DNA of 64,000 nt from Amphimedon queenslandica (Eukaryota > Porifera > Demospongiae > Haplosclerida > Niphatidae): the NCBI RefSeq assembly GCF_000090795.2, contig NW_003546258.1, positions 242,983 through 306,982 on the forward strand, written 5' to 3'. A program made the translations under genes and the position numbers. Positions 9,201-22,070 of the stretch are shown here, piece by piece (within the stretch, counting starts at the first letter, position 1; every line of letters starts with the position of its first letter). The notes under the pieces were generated by a model, which saw nothing but the letters and a program-made list of their open reading frames with translations, did not search any database and was not told the origin of the DNA.

Positions 9201-12165
9201 GTTCAGCTCCCATTTAACCATAATTATTACACTCTAACTACGTGTTAAACTAAGGTATATCCACTGTTAGATTTAGAAGGAGACTTTTGGTCCCTCATAT
9301 TTAGCCTAGGTCTACCAAAGCCTCCCATTTTTACTTAAATTGGTCTTATGCCAAAATTATGACAAGGTAAATGAATTTGTTGCTTGTCGAGTAGTCCAAA
9401 ATACATTATGAAGACTCTTAATTGGAAATATGTGCGAGTGTGAGCTTGTGGTATGACTCTTTCAGTTTATAATTACATTTCTCGAATCCTTGTAAGTATC
9501 CTTCTTTGTTGGACTAGCTTATCGAAATGGGCCAGTAATTGATTCAAATTAGTTTAACGGAGTCACGAGAGGAGGTCTAGCTATGATTCAATTATCCTCC
9601 TGTCTTGTTTTCTGTGGTCAATGGTATTGACAGAATTTGCAAACAACCGATAAACAATATTTCTACATCTCTTGAGGATTTCGTACTTGTACTGGTGCAA
9701 ATAATTTTTTGTGATCTCAGACACTTCAAATGTATACTACACGCATTGTAGGGGGGACCATTATACAGTTTTACATGCTTCAATGTATTGGAATGATGTT
9801 TTTGGGTGGCATGTGTGGGTTGTGTGGGCATGTGTGTATCGTTTTGTTATTAATTTTTCTAATTCTCGGCCTATTCTCATTATTGTCAGTAGGCTAATTC
9901 CAGTCATTTCTATTATTTTTTTGCCCGTCATTTCCTGTATAGGGCATTGAAGACTCGGAGTAATACGCCCAAATATGGACTCATATTCCACTCCTCTTTT
10001 ATTGGTCGTGCCGGCACCAAAAACAAGGGTAGGATATCCCGTTTCCTGGCCAACAAATGCTCCATTGCCTCGAGGATAGATTGCTTTACAGGTAGTACCA
10101 TAATTACACTGTATATTAGGATATTCTGACATTGCTAAATTCAATGGATTCTACATTTATAAGATTTGTGAATAAAATTTATGCAGGTAGCTTGCAAAAG
10201 AGGATACATAATTTTGTGATTTTATTTTTTGTGGTGAAGCAAAAAAAAAACAAAAAATAACAGCTTTAAAATCTCCTCATATATCCTACATGTAGTTATT
10301 ATCTAGTTATTATTATTTATTATTATAAGTTTATTGTGGTTAGTCTGTGTGTATAATTTGAAAGTGGTTACCAAAGTGTTTGTAGTTCACTTATCAGTTG
10401 CTTAATGTTGGGATGAGTGCTTGTTGCGATAGTGTTTGGGAATATGTTAGTTCTAGTTGACGTCAGTTTGTGTGTGTCCGATGAATCATTATTTTTATCT
10501 TATCTCCTATGTGATGATTTCCCCCATCTCTGACTCTCTGTTTCTAATTCCCCCTTCATTTCCAGCCTTTATACAACATGGCATTATCTTCATTTGTGAT
10601 AAGCTCTTTCAGTATTCATTCAAAGTCATTATCATACTATGAATGTTATTTCATACAGTAATTCTTGCTCAATAGGACATTGAAACACCTTATTCCATAC
10701 CCCCTTTTTAATTACCCTTTTATCTTTATACTCCATCTCTCTCTCTCTCTCTCTCCCTCCTCTCTCATTTTTAGAATTTCCGACTACATTATTCGGCCAG
10801 AAGCTGAAAGACCAGGTTGAAGAGAGACTCATATTCTACGATTCAGGCTCAATCCCTCGCAAGAACACTGTTGTTATGAAGGAAGTGATCACCTTATTAA
10901 AGGAGCAGCGTCTCTTAGCATTGTAAGTATAAAGTACATGTACATGTACATATATGTCTTTTCCCCCTCTCTCTTTTACTTTCCCCTTGCTTCTTCATAA
11001 GGTTTTATCAAAATGTATTATGTACTTGTGAGAATCACCTGACTTCCTTTATTCATGTGATGTGCGTGTTATAAATGTGTACCCAATCATGTGTACATGT
11101 ACAATTGTACATGTACATGTATGTACTATAATTGCTTTGTGTAGCTATGCCTGCATGTGAATACCCCTACTTGTGTGATAGCTGTGGTGCAATTCCTGCT
11201 AATGCCAAAGTCTCGGGTAATGATGCAATGGGATACTTATACACTTAATTTGATATGCATTAGTACACGCATGTATAATATAATGGTCTGTTTCTGCTTC
11301 TTGTTATTGCTGGTCAGTGATTTTACAGTGAATTAATATTGTTTATATAACTTGATCAGTTCCTGTTATTAAGGAGGAGACGTGACTGTCTGCGTGTGCA
11401 TGGGGTAGGTGTCTTGGCAGGTGTTTTAACAGGAAAAGTGTTCATTTTTTAAGTATCACTCTCCATTAATTTGAGTCATAACACCTGGACATCGCTCGTA
11501 CATATTTACATGTATGGCTACATTATTCGTAGTTATTCATATTTGGTTGTAACTAACAGAATATCTTGTACTCCTGCAACTAAGACATATGTTGTGACAC
11601 ATGTTAGATCTCTCTCCCTCTCTCTCTCCTCTTTCTCTCCTTGAAAGGAGTCTAGTTTGGTAGGGAAACCCTCACCACTAAACCACTTATTGACTAAATG
11701 ATTTAAATCTAATTCTGTTAAATATATTTTGGTTATAGATTGTTTTAACACTTTTCCCATTGGGATGTTGTTTACATGTACATCTCTATGCATGTACATG
11801 TATGGTAGTATAGCTTTGTACATGTACATGTACATGAGCTGTATGTACATGTACATGGACTTTCAAAGGGAGAGGAATTCATATATTGTTAACATGTTTT
11901 TGCTGTTGATAGGCCCCAGGGTAGTAGTAGCACTGGGACTCCTGGGACTGAGAAAAAGAAGAAGAAAAAGAAAAGACAGCGAGAAGAGGAGGAGGAGGAG
12001 GTTGTCAAAGAGATTGCTGAAGTTGAAGAAGACGTGACAACAAGTATCAAGGAAAAGAAAAAAAAGAAAAAGAGAAAGAGAGAGGAGGAAGATGAAGAGG
12101 ATCTTACTGCTGCTCCTCCCGTGGATGTTGAGTCAAAAAAGAAAAAGCGGAAGTCTCACTCCTAG
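6202..12165 (+). CDS. NOP56: NOP56, box C/D snoRNP core protein
   Basis: Eleven exons (6202-6204, 6252-6453, 6497-6564, 7250-7418, 7556-7685, 7903-8090, 8158-8309, 8800-8900, 9943-10091, 10775-10922, 11913-12165) encode 520 aa. NOP56 pairs with NOP58, fibrillarin and 15.5K in box C/D snoRNPs that 2'-O-methylate rRNA in the nucleolus. The N-terminal NOP5NT domain ([14 protein letters not shown]) leads to the coiled coil ([12 protein letters not shown]) and the Nop domain with [16 protein letters not shown] and [17 protein letters not shown]. The C-terminus is a Lys/Glu repeat tail ([15 protein letters not shown]) as in other eukaryotes. The first coding exon is the ATG alone before a gtgggt donor, a reading forced by phase and by the MV start of orthologues. 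Intron 3 carries a repeat array and intron 7 a structured RNA candidate. Confidence 0.95.
6590..7225 (+). repeat. 185-bp repeat family B array in NOP56 intron 3
   Basis: About three diverged tandem copies. Two palindromic centres, CTGTACTATAGTACAGG and a variant, lie about 186 bp apart (near 6,854 and 7,040). Each is followed by TTGGCCAAATTT-like sequence, the GATACATATACATG core and a CAAGTTTGAGCTGATTCC-like segment. The array fills most of the intron. Confidence 0.8.
8411..8530 (+). ncRNA. Candidate structured RNA in NOP56 intron 7
   Basis: Within a 490-bp intron two nested perfect helices can be drawn: GGTATGG (8413-8419) with CCATACC (8522-8528), and GCTAATG (8428-8434) with CATTAGC (8497-8503). 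Inside them GAGAC pairs with GTCTC. The block is much richer in G+C than its surroundings. In other animals NOP56 introns host snoRNAs. I find no clean C/D boxes, and no clear H or ACA box after the closing stem, so the class is unknown. Confidence 0.35.
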
Positions 12166-12387
12166 GACTGTGGTGTACAATATTTCTTCTTAGTTTAGAT
12201 AATATTTCATTTCTGAAAAATGATTAATGATTTGCAAAGTTCAAGAGGTGTGGCTGCTGGTACAGTGGTGATGGGTTGGGCTGTTGTAAGTACCAGTACT
12301 ATTTATAAAGCCTTCAACCGCAGTATCGCCTACAATTATCATTTGGTGGATTTTTATCAAAAGTCGAAAAGAAGAGAGTCCTATACA

Positions 12388-15171
12388 ATGAATGGGCTTA
12401 CGCCTATACTATTATTAGCTGCTATTACAGGTAGCAAGTCTTTAGCATTTTACAAGCCCTTTTATTTTTTAATTTTTCTTTTATTAGTGGTTGCTGCAAG
12501 CAATTTTTCTTCGCCCGTTGGGTGCTTGCTGGAGCGTACGAGGAACACCACAGGCTGCAAAGAGGAGGACAAGGTCCGAATGTATCACTTCAGCCACAAG
12601 AAGAACCGCTGCAGAGGTTATATGACCTGTACCATAGAACATGATGTCACTGGGAATGTGTTTCTAAGCAGAGATGAATGCAACAGCCATTGTCCTGGTA
12701 AGTACTAGCTAATCAATGCATGATCTTTCCTATTTATTTCCTAGTGTGTAGACACTATATAAACTCCACAATAATAATAATAATAATATTTTTATTTCTC
12801 TTCCTCCTCCTTCCTTCTGCAGCAACCAACTGTACATTGCCAGTAGCTCCTGCCAACGGTTACCAGAATTGGGTCAACGTTAGCAACAGCAACGAAATAA
12901 AACTTCAAATATTTTGCAACGACGGTTTCATAATGAATGGATCCAGCGAGAGACTTTGCATGCACAACGGATCCTGGACTGGCTCCCAACCTCAATGTGA
13001 GACGACAATGATGATTGCAGTATCTTTAATATTTTATTTGCATTAATAGGCAAGTGCCAATTACCACCTGTACCAATCAATGGTGCCTACCAGGAGCTAA
13101 CAACCAACAGCTTCCTTCTTCTTAAATATTCTTGCAACGAAGGCTACAACCTCATCGGACCATCGGAGAGATCCTGCGGTAGAGACGGAGTTTGGAGTGG
13201 AGAGGAACCAAAATGCATTAACCCTGAAAGTGAGTGAGAATAATAGTAATAATATTAATTTAATTCATCAGTGTATCCTGTCTGCATGAATTGCTTGCAG
13301 GCATCAATTGCAGCTACTAATCAAAGTGCCTGTTATGTTTTAGGCATAGGGTGGTGCAGGCATGAATGTCCTCCTACATGTCCTTATCGTAACTTGTTTA
13401 CATGTAATAAAAACTGTCACTTTTGAGAGTATTGTAATGTCAGACTCACCCACCTATGCCTCCCTTCTGTCACTCTTTCTTAGATATCAGGTGTCCTGAA
13501 CCTGAAGACATACCCAATGGACGGAAACTAGTCCTTGGTTACTCGGTCGGCAACTATGTTGCATACAGCTGCGCTACATCCTACGTCCATGTGCTGGGGA
13601 GTTTATGGAGGAGCTGTTTGAGCAGTGGTGAATGGTCAGGAGAGCCACCGCAGTGTGGAAGTGAGTCTAGAGCTCATGCGCTTCACATGCACCTGCTGGT
13701 ATCAGTGTTTTGATCTTATTCACTTTCTTGTGTTACTACACCTGTAGTCCTATCCCCTCTGATAGTACAGAGCTGATAATTACTATGTTTAGATACTACA
13801 GCTCTTTATGCATGCACTTCTATGGAAGCATGTTACCCACTTTAGTAAATAATAATAGTTTGGCTTCGCAGAGTTATTTTAAATGACCTCTTTGTGTTGC
13901 AGGGCCTTTCATAACTTACGATGATAAGATTGTTGAAAATGGAAAAGTTGAGACAAGAAAAGGAGAGAAAAATGTTCAGATAAAATGCAAAATGGATCCA
14001 TACTTTCCAACGGGTGCTGTCGTCGAATGGGACCGTCCAGAAAATGCAAAATCCAGCAATTCAAGTTGGGTAGAGAACAAGACTGCATTTGCACTTCAGT
14101 TCAATGTTGTGGCTGTGTCAGATGCTGGAGACTATACCTGCTCAATCAAGATTAATAGTTTCTTGAACAGGAATATTAGAAGAAGGATAGCTGTCCGTGG
14201 TGAGTTCAGCTAATTAGTGGTCATGGTGATCTCAACGCTAATCCTACATTATTGTATAAACTGTCATTATGATTATCTGCTCTTTGTTTATAGTATTATC
14301 AAGAGAAAAGTCGTGCTCTCCTCATGCATCAACACATCCAATGTACCTCAAGACTATACTGCCTGGACGAATAGATCTCATCGGGTTCTTCAGTGGCTGC
14401 CCCAAGCCTACAGTTCAGTGGTACAAAGATGACGTTTTATTAACAAACACGAGTAGAATCAGCATCACTGATAAAGCACTGACTAATAAGAACTATACAT
14501 TCAGTGTACTGGAGATAAGGAATCCAATCACCTCAGATTTTGGCTTGTATCGCGTTGTAGCCAACAACACTGAAGGAGTCTTAGCATACGATGTTGCTGT
14601 AAACGGTTAGTAAGGATACACACTACAGACATTATATCTACAAACCCATGAACTGTTTCTTATGCACTTAAACACTAATGGTGGTGATTATAACAATGTC
14701 TATCTCCTCATCCTGTTACTATTTCCTCTCTCTCTATACAGTTCCACCATACTATAATCCACAATCCAAGAGGAAGAGATCTATTGATGCACCAGACAAT
14801 GATGTCGCTTCATTATGCACTACTAACAACACAGGTGTGCCATAGAGAGTGTGTGTAGCTCTAGTAACCACGATTTTTATCATTCTCCTTTTTTAGTTGT
14901 GTTTGTCGGTAGCATACGTCGCTCCACAGAAGACATGTCAATCGTCATGGTAAAGAGATTGCTACCAAGTTCTCTAAAAGTAGAAAAGAGACTAAAAACC
15001 AACGAAATGATAAAGGTTCATCATCCCTACGGAAAGGAGAGATTAAGAGGGAAAGATGACCATGTATTTATTGTTAAAAAATACAGCAGTGATGCCGGAG
15101 TGGATTTCATGCTTAACAGAGTGTACCCAACAGATATTGAGGCTGATCTTGCTCATCTCTGCACAAACTAA
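12388..15171 (+). CDS. Secreted Kunitz-CCP3-Ig2 protein with furin site and unknown C-terminal domain (copy A)
   Basis: Nine exons, all with phase-1 junctions (12388-12430, 12488-12697, 12823-12996, 13050-13229, 13484-13660, 13903-14199, 14294-14605, 14742-14834, 14897-15171), encode 586 aa. Order: signal peptide (1-19), Kunitz-like module with six cysteines (27-83, atypical Cys-x5-Cys in the middle), three CCP/sushi modules (about 85-142, 143-202, 203-261), two Ig-like domains (262-360, 361-464), then a dibasic furin-type site KRKR|S (474-477) and a 109-residue C-terminal region. That region has exactly two cysteines, one 13 residues after the cleavage point and one third from the end. No transmembrane helix is visible, so it should be secreted. 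One exon per module is typical of shuffled extracellular proteins. A shorter paralogue lies at 20,280. Function is unknown. Confidence 0.85.
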
Positions 15172-15248
15172 ATGTATAATTATCATTATATTGTTATTAT
15201 TATCCATCATTAATTTTTGATCTCAGATATTGTACAATATTATTATTA

Positions 15249-15283
<35 letters not shown>

Positions 15284-15481
15284 ATTATTGTTATTATTAC
15301 TACTACTATAAAACTTGCTTGGCAGACCTCTTAATTTCTTATTATTTTTATTGTCTTTTCCTTGTTAAAAGTAGCACACTGTAAAACTGTATACAATCTT
15401 TACTATGTAATAATAATTATTAATTTTTAAATAAAAATAAAACTACCATCTTGGCTGGATAATATCAACTCAATAGTAGTG

Positions 15482-15530
15482 GTTGCCTTGGCAACGACTT
15501 CGTTGCCTAGTAACAAAGTTGCTAGGCAAC
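15482..15530. promoter_or_regulatory. Cluster of three RFX X-box-like sites
   Basis: Three near-palindromic words matching the RFX X-box pattern GTNRCC-N(0-3)-RGYAAC or its close variants occur within 49 bp: GTTGCCTTGGCAAC (15482-15495), GTTGCCTAGTAAC (15502-15514) and GTTGCTAGGCAAC (15518-15530). The second and third can also pair to form a hairpin. The nearest known gene is copy A, which ends 310 bp upstream. Confidence 0.5.
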
Positions 15531-16367
15531 AACTTGGCTTCTATGCACACTGGAGCAGCTGTTGAGGATAAACACTCGCTAAACCAATTAATCATTAATT
15601 AGGAGACTGAGACCTAGCTACAACCGTTAACTAATGGCTGGCCATAGACGTAGTAGCAGTAGTAATAATATAATAATTGTAATAGAGTACTATATACGGT
15701 GGGTATAACATCACTTGTTACTGCTCGTGATATGATAATTTGAGTAGTACAAGTCAGGAAATACTCAATAACTAATACACTTTGATCTTTACCATTAACC
15801 CATCCATATACTTCCAATGGTATACATGTTCACGTAGACTTACCAGACATTAAGCTCATAAGAAGAGTATTATTACTACTCTTGCTCATAGCCTATTACT
15901 ACTCTTGCTCATAGCCATTCCCAATGCATATCATACCATACTAAATGATCTAATATATGCCAGGCCACCAGTGTCATGAACACACGCTCTTTGCTCTGTC
16001 ATCTAACTAGCTGATAGGTTGGCATGTGCTATAGTTTACAAACAACTCCAAATGCGTGTCACTTTTGGTAGTCATTCATACCCTTGGAAAGAGAGTCCCA
16101 GGCAAATTACATTGTTTTAATTCATAATAGATTTAATTATTACCAATTAGGTCAAGGATTACCAATAATAGAATAATCATCTTATAACTTTCCAATGGCG
16201 TGTCATAACAAGTGAAACATGATAGCCATCTTATAGAAGCATATTCTTAGAAACGTACGTACATAATGTTGACATTGTTACTAAGTTACTATAGCATCCA
16301 TAATTTATTACTCTATTAGGCTGTTGTTGATGTACAGTGCAATTAAGACACCATTCGGTCTGCACTA

Positions 16368-16970
16368 CCTGTCCTTAATACAAAGGCATCTTCATTTCAG
16401 AGGTATTTTTGCATAGCCTTGTACCAATTGGGACATTACTAAATGTCTGCCAAATTTGGCCAAATTTGACCAAAAATAAAAAGGAAATTTATTTAATTTT
16501 TATAATTTTTTCTGATACACATACAAGTACTTATGTTGTGTTTCAAAGTTTGAACTGATTCTGATCAAAATTGAATTTTTTAAGTTGCTAAAAAATCTGG
16601 CCAAAGTGCCTGTACTATAGTACAGGGCCATTAGCCAAATTTTACCAAAATTGACCAAAACAAAATTCTCCACTTTTATATTTTTTTTCTGATACATATA
16701 CATGTCTTTATCTTGTGTTTTAATTTTGAGCTGATTCCAATTAAAATTGGATTTTTTAATGAATTTTTAAACTTGCTACTATGATTATAGTGCTTGTCAG
16801 CTCATAAGCTCATGCTGTTAGCTCACTTAGTATACTCTTTATCATCACCATTACATGTACAGATAGCCCCTACATAAGGGCCTGTCATTAATACAGAGGT
16901 GTCCTCATTTCAGAGGTGCTTTTGCATAGGCTTAAACCAATTAGAAAATGTCCTCATTATAAAGTAACCT
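16368..16970 (+). repeat. Two diverged copies of a dispersed repeat flanking family B
   Basis: A roughly 75-bp segment starting CCTGTCCTTAATACAAAGGC at about 16,370 recurs as CCTGTCATTAATACAGAGG at about 16,880. Both continue through TTTCAGAGGT and TTTGCATAG to ACCAATT. They bracket the family-B copies, suggesting one composite or nested insertion. Confidence 0.6.
16440..16780 (+). repeat. 185-bp repeat family B, about two copies (intergenic)
   Basis: Contains the centre CTGTACTATAGTACAGGG near 16,610 and two copies of the TTTTTTCTGATACATATACA-type core near 16,505 and 16,687. This is the only intergenic occurrence of the family in the window. Confidence 0.75.
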
Positions 16971-19900
16971 TATCTCAAGATGCCCTTATCATACATAGTG
17001 GTTACACTATGTATATAAACATGTACTAAGCTTGAACATATCATAGCTACTAAGCAACTCAAATAGTTGCTTGGCAAAGGAGACTTCCTGATAGACAAAA
17101 TATACACAAATATAGTGATGTCATAGAGAAATATGACCTATCCCATTTAAAAATAAATTCCAATAATTGAATTATCTACTTTAGTACATGTGAACTGGAC
17201 ATTAGGACAATACCCTAATCAAATCAACCCTCAATTGGTTTGACACCATATTGACTAATAAACAAATAGATACTACAAACAAACACGCATTCTTTGCAGG
17301 TTATATTGGCAAACAAACTTACGTGTACTCTCACTTCTCTTTTCCCCCTCTCTCCCTTTTTCTTGTGTATTTAATGTTCCCCCACGCATACACCTGCTTT
17401 TTAATGATCTCTCCTCCTCCTCCTCCTCCTCCTTCTGTCTTTGTTTCTCTCTCCTCCACTCTCTCTCTCCTTAGTAATATCCCCCCACACTTGACGTGCC
17501 ATACACACGCATCAAGTTTGTGTAGGACTGAACACACTTCCGCACACAAAATAAGCTGCCATTTTATGAATACAATAATGAATATCGAATAATATAAAAA
17601 GAAATACGAAATTACTATATTCAACAAAAGAGAGGAAGAAAAAGAAAGAGAGAGAGAGAGGAAGAAGGGTGAAAAACAAGAGAAAGCTAGTCCATGGAGA
17701 CATATTGTCTCACAATTCTACATGTAAAATAGTGATTCCAGTTCTAATTATTCATATGTTTACCTCCTCTGCATTACTCCTACGTCCACACTAAATGTCA
17801 CGCACACTCACTCCAGATATATACTACATGTACTTGTACATATTTTATTTTAATTGATCTCCACTAGCTCTTTTATTGCAGAGCACTTCCAGGGCAACAC
17901 GCTCCTAATATCGTTACATGGCTCAGAATGAGTAAATGTCTAGACACTACGCCCTTTGTACAGGTACAACGAGCTTCTTTCCGCCCACGCTCCAGGACCA
18001 AAGACAAAACAGGCATTCATTCACGTCTCAATACGTCTCTTAAAGGAGCCATCCCGTTTATCATTCACTAATAGCATTCTCACAGATGCAATGCAATGTG
18101 ATACACTTGTACACAACGCTCTGATTGAATAAAATGAATTATTCATGAGTCGAAATAGGATATCTTTCCTCCTCTCCTTACAACTATTTCTTTCATGCAT
18201 TGTTACGGGCTGATGAGTAGTGGCTGCCTGTGCGTGAGAGAGATGGTACATGATACTAATCAAACACGTGTTAGTAGGAGTATCTGGTAAAACATGGCAA
18301 GAGTTATTGCATTTACAACTCTCATACTACAGAGAGAGAAATTACACACTTGTACAGTTATACACATATGCAAATCATGAACCATGTAATCCTTTGGCTC
18401 GTAATAATATTAAATCAGACGTGTATGCTGATCCTCTTTCACCACAAACAAATTACATAAAAGGTGCAATTGCAAACAGTAAACATGTAAACAATACATA
18501 TAAATATACACTTACGCAGCAATTTGAACCATACATCCAAAGCTTCTTGATTAAAGCAAGCTAATAAAGTGAAACTTGCATGTGACATACAGAGATACAG
18601 CTGGATAATCTATAAAAGGAATAGGAGAATCTCATTATCTTAATGAGAGGAAGGTAAGGTTATGGTCAGGGACTTACAATGACAAATTACATTATATGAC
18701 AAATCAACATAAACAGAATACTTTTTAATTTAGGAAGTGAATTTTAGTTGCTAATGTTTGGGAGGATTTGCTGACATAACTACAGCAGGAAATTTCAATG
18801 TTTGTTCCATTCAGGGATTAGTAGTAATATTTCTCTTTCCTCCATTATTTTTTCCTTTCTTCAACTGTCTGAGTTTGACGTGTCGTGTAAACTTCAGATC
18901 TCCTACACAAACTGTTAGCTTATCTCAGTTTAAATAAAATTACGCAAAACTGAGACACACACATGTACACGATAAAAAGAGACACGAGATTATAGTAGTA
19001 CATTAATAACAAAGTGTGTAAACACTAGTCAAAGTAAAGATAAGTACAATTGACTAGTCATAATTAGTTCATTTAAACAAACAAACACACACACTCACTC
19101 TCTTTACATTTGATGTGACCTTTAACTCCTACATTGGTACAAGTCATGAACTCCACTACTTATTACATTACCGGCCTATTGCGGTCTCCCTTTTAGTCTT
19201 GGTACAATGCAGGCTGGATTACTATTATGAAAAATAATTATGGAGGATCATAATATGTTGGTAGACAAACTCTTTCATTTAGTCCATTTGATACACTAAA
19301 CAATATCAAATTATTATCGTATAAACATATCCAAACAAATAAATCTATTTACTGTCGGTCCTCCTTGTAACATTACGCAAGCACTCCTCTTCTCTCCTCC
19401 CTCTCTCTTTCTTTCTTAAATCTATTTTTCCTACCTCTCTCTTTTTTCATTTTGTCCTCTTATTAAATTGCACCTGTTAAACATGAAGGAACACATGTCA
19501 AGCAATTATTAGTTATTATAAGAACACGTATATGCATGGCTACACACATGTAACCTGTACATGCGTACAAGCAGTGAGAGGTCAAAAGTAAAACGCCAAA
19601 TAATCATTAATCATTGTTATCACTATATCAAAGCAGGCCATTATTATGTTTAATAATAACAATGGAAATATGATATTTAGTGATATCTAAGATTATTGCT
19701 TTGTTATGACAAGCCGTTTGGTCTCATAGTAAGGCAGCAGTTGTATTTACTACACACAGTTAAGTTGGTTGTGTCAGGCGTCGTAAAAACTGATGATTGA
19801 TCTTGTAGTGTTCAGGTGGGAGTGTTCTTGTCTTTTAATTATAAAAATGCATTATTAAGTTGGAGAGGAGGAGGAGGAGGAAAAAGGTACACTGTAAATT

Positions 19901-20279
19901 TGTGTGTGATCATTAATTACTACTACTGTAGTGACAAAGTCCAACTCACCTCCACTCTACAAGGACGGCTCTGAGATTGTTTTTTGACAGAGACAAACCT
20001 GACCGCAGGCAGTGTACTATTAACAATATGAATTATCATTTTTAGCTGCAATTAATCTCAGGCTTGCCATTGATTTTAGACTTCATTGGCAGTGAGCCAC
20101 ACCCTTGAAGTAGTCTATCCATCCGGTTCATTCCTCTGACGTCCAAAATCCAAATCATCTGTCTGTGTGCAAACAAACTTGGCATGCAAGTATATAAAGA
20201 GACAGGCTAAGCAAGTGAGAAATAGATTAGCTTTGCAGCACTTAACACTAGCAAAGAAGCAAGAAACATACAAGAAAAG

Positions 20280-22070
20280 ATGATGAGAGAGGAGACACTT
20301 AACATCCTATTTATTCTACTGGCAATTTGTAAGCCCCCTGCAACAATGACTCCTGTATTTTAATAAAACTCTTTCTTCCCCTACAGCCACAACCACACTT
20401 AGAATAGCTAGAGGAGAGGAAGAGAAGCAGGAGGCCTGCAGGGAACTTAATGAAATAGGGAACATACTGGATGAAGAGGAGTGTATGAATGGAACACAGG
20501 AAGCAAGATACTACTATGATAGCAATGCAAGAACTTGCAACTCAATCCTCACATGCAACAGTACACTACTAGACTCATTACACAGGTCTATCGACGAATG
20601 CAGATCACTTTGTTGTAAGTATAATCATTAATATCATTATCATTATTATTATTATTTTTATTCTAATAGCTCCTTGCCCGGCATTAAAACCAACCTCACA
20701 TAGTTCCGTAATATTCTCAACATGTACACAGAGCAGCATTGATTGCGAAGCAGTATACAGATGTGAAAATGACTATTTCTTCTTTACTGGCAATAAAAGA
20801 ACATGCAGAAATGGAGTATGGTCAGACGAGCCAATATGTGCAAGTAAGGCACAAAATAACTTAAATATGAAAGCTTTTCATCTCTCTCTCTTCCTTTATC
20901 AGAGCCTGTCATATATTATAAAGAAAAGGAGTTAGATAAACATGCTGTGATATACTTAAATGATAGTAAAACAGTATCAACAGAGACAGTGGAGTGTAGA
21001 GTACAACCAAAGCTGCCAAAGAACACAATAGTGAGATGGACTACACAATCACGCCATGTTATCAATGGGACGTGGAGTGAGACAGGCTACCAGTTGTCTA
21101 TACTCAGCAATGGATCTTTTCCTACCGAATACTTCTGCAACATCAGTACACTTATAGATGGAAACGTAAAATCCTTCCATGCCAGTGTTATCTTCAATGG
21201 TAAATAAAATACTCTTTATTATGAAATATTCATTATCACGATCTCTCTTCCTCTAGTAAACACTACTGCCAATACCAAACCTCCTGAAATCTTATACTCG
21301 CTCGCTTATTACAATCCAGCGACATCAGTCATTAAAGGAGAATGTTTTTGCAAAGGTTATCCAAAACCAAGTGTCTCTTGGTACATAGATGACATAGAAC
21401 TCGCTGGAAATGCCATAGACTTAACGGAAACATCAGAGGATAAAACATTTAGTGTACTACAAATAAGAACTAATCAGCAGAGTGGAGGATACAAGTGTAG
21501 CTGCAGCAATGGGAAAGAAACCATTGAAAGCATTGAGCACTATGTATCAGTACCAGGTAAGAGATTATAGCAAAATAATAATAATAATAATTAGTAATAA
21601 TAATGTTATGATAGCATTGCTTAACACTACTATATCTTGCTATTATTAGGAAGCACAACCAGCAGAAGAAAAAGGTCAAGCAGCAAAGAGGAGGAACTAG
21701 AAATATGCAGCATGATAAAGAGCAGCACTGGTAAGAATTGTGTTATGATAATTACAATGAGGGTGTGAAGTGAGAGAGTAGATTTATCCACTCTTCAATT
21801 TTTATAGTTACAATCACGGGAACTGTGAAAAGGCAGCTCTCCTCCTCCTCTATCCTTCATGTCAAACAAGATAATTTAATATATTCTAGACCCAGAGTGC
21901 CCTCCTTACCAAAAGTATTGAGAGTGACAAGCAGTCAAAGCAACGCCAAAAGTAACAAAACATACTTAATGTTATTAGATGGGACAAAGGAAGGAGGCTA
22001 CAACTTAGCATTAAAACTACCTTATTCAAAAGAACTAGTCGAGTCAGTAATACAATTGTGTCAATTATAA
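20280..22070 (+). CDS. Secreted Kunitz-CCP-Ig2 protein with furin site and unknown C-terminal domain (copy B)
   Basis: Seven exons, all phase 1 (20280-20328, 20387-20614, 20670-20843, 20903-21199, 21257-21556, 21650-21730, 21808-22070), encode 463 aa. Order: signal peptide, Kunitz-like six-cysteine module (Cys 34 to 92, again with Cys-x5-Cys), one CCP (93-150), two Ig-like domains (151-249, 250-349), furin-type RRKR|S (355-358), and a 105-residue C-terminal region with exactly two cysteines, 11 residues after the site and third from the end. Exon order and phase match copy A except that two CCP exons are absent. Sequence identity is low, so the duplication is old or the genes evolve fast. No membrane span. 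The upstream intergenic block probably holds its regulatory DNA. Function is unknown; the Kunitz fold alone does not prove protease inhibition. Confidence 0.82.

Larger units (their letters stand above)
15172..20279. other. 5.1-kb gene-poor interval
   Basis: No exon chain with protein similarity was found on either strand. The interval holds an ATT-rich run near 15,235-15,305, an X-box-like cluster (15,482-15,530), a 23-bp direct repeat near 15,868-15,913, a family-B repeat (16,430-16,780) and two diverged copies of a further repeat. It also has purine/pyrimidine-rich tracts around 17,400-17,690 and 19,380-19,450. The last few hundred bases should include the promoter of copy B. Confidence 0.5.

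Noticed and set aside
10511-10533. GTGATGA and CTGA as a box C/D snoRNA in a NOP56 intron
   Set aside because: The boxes are only about 12 nt apart, with no terminal stem and no second D box at normal distance.
17251-18564. Several 60-110 aa frames in the 5.1-kb gene-poor interval
   Set aside because: Low-complexity or random composition, no protein similarity, no consistent splice partners.
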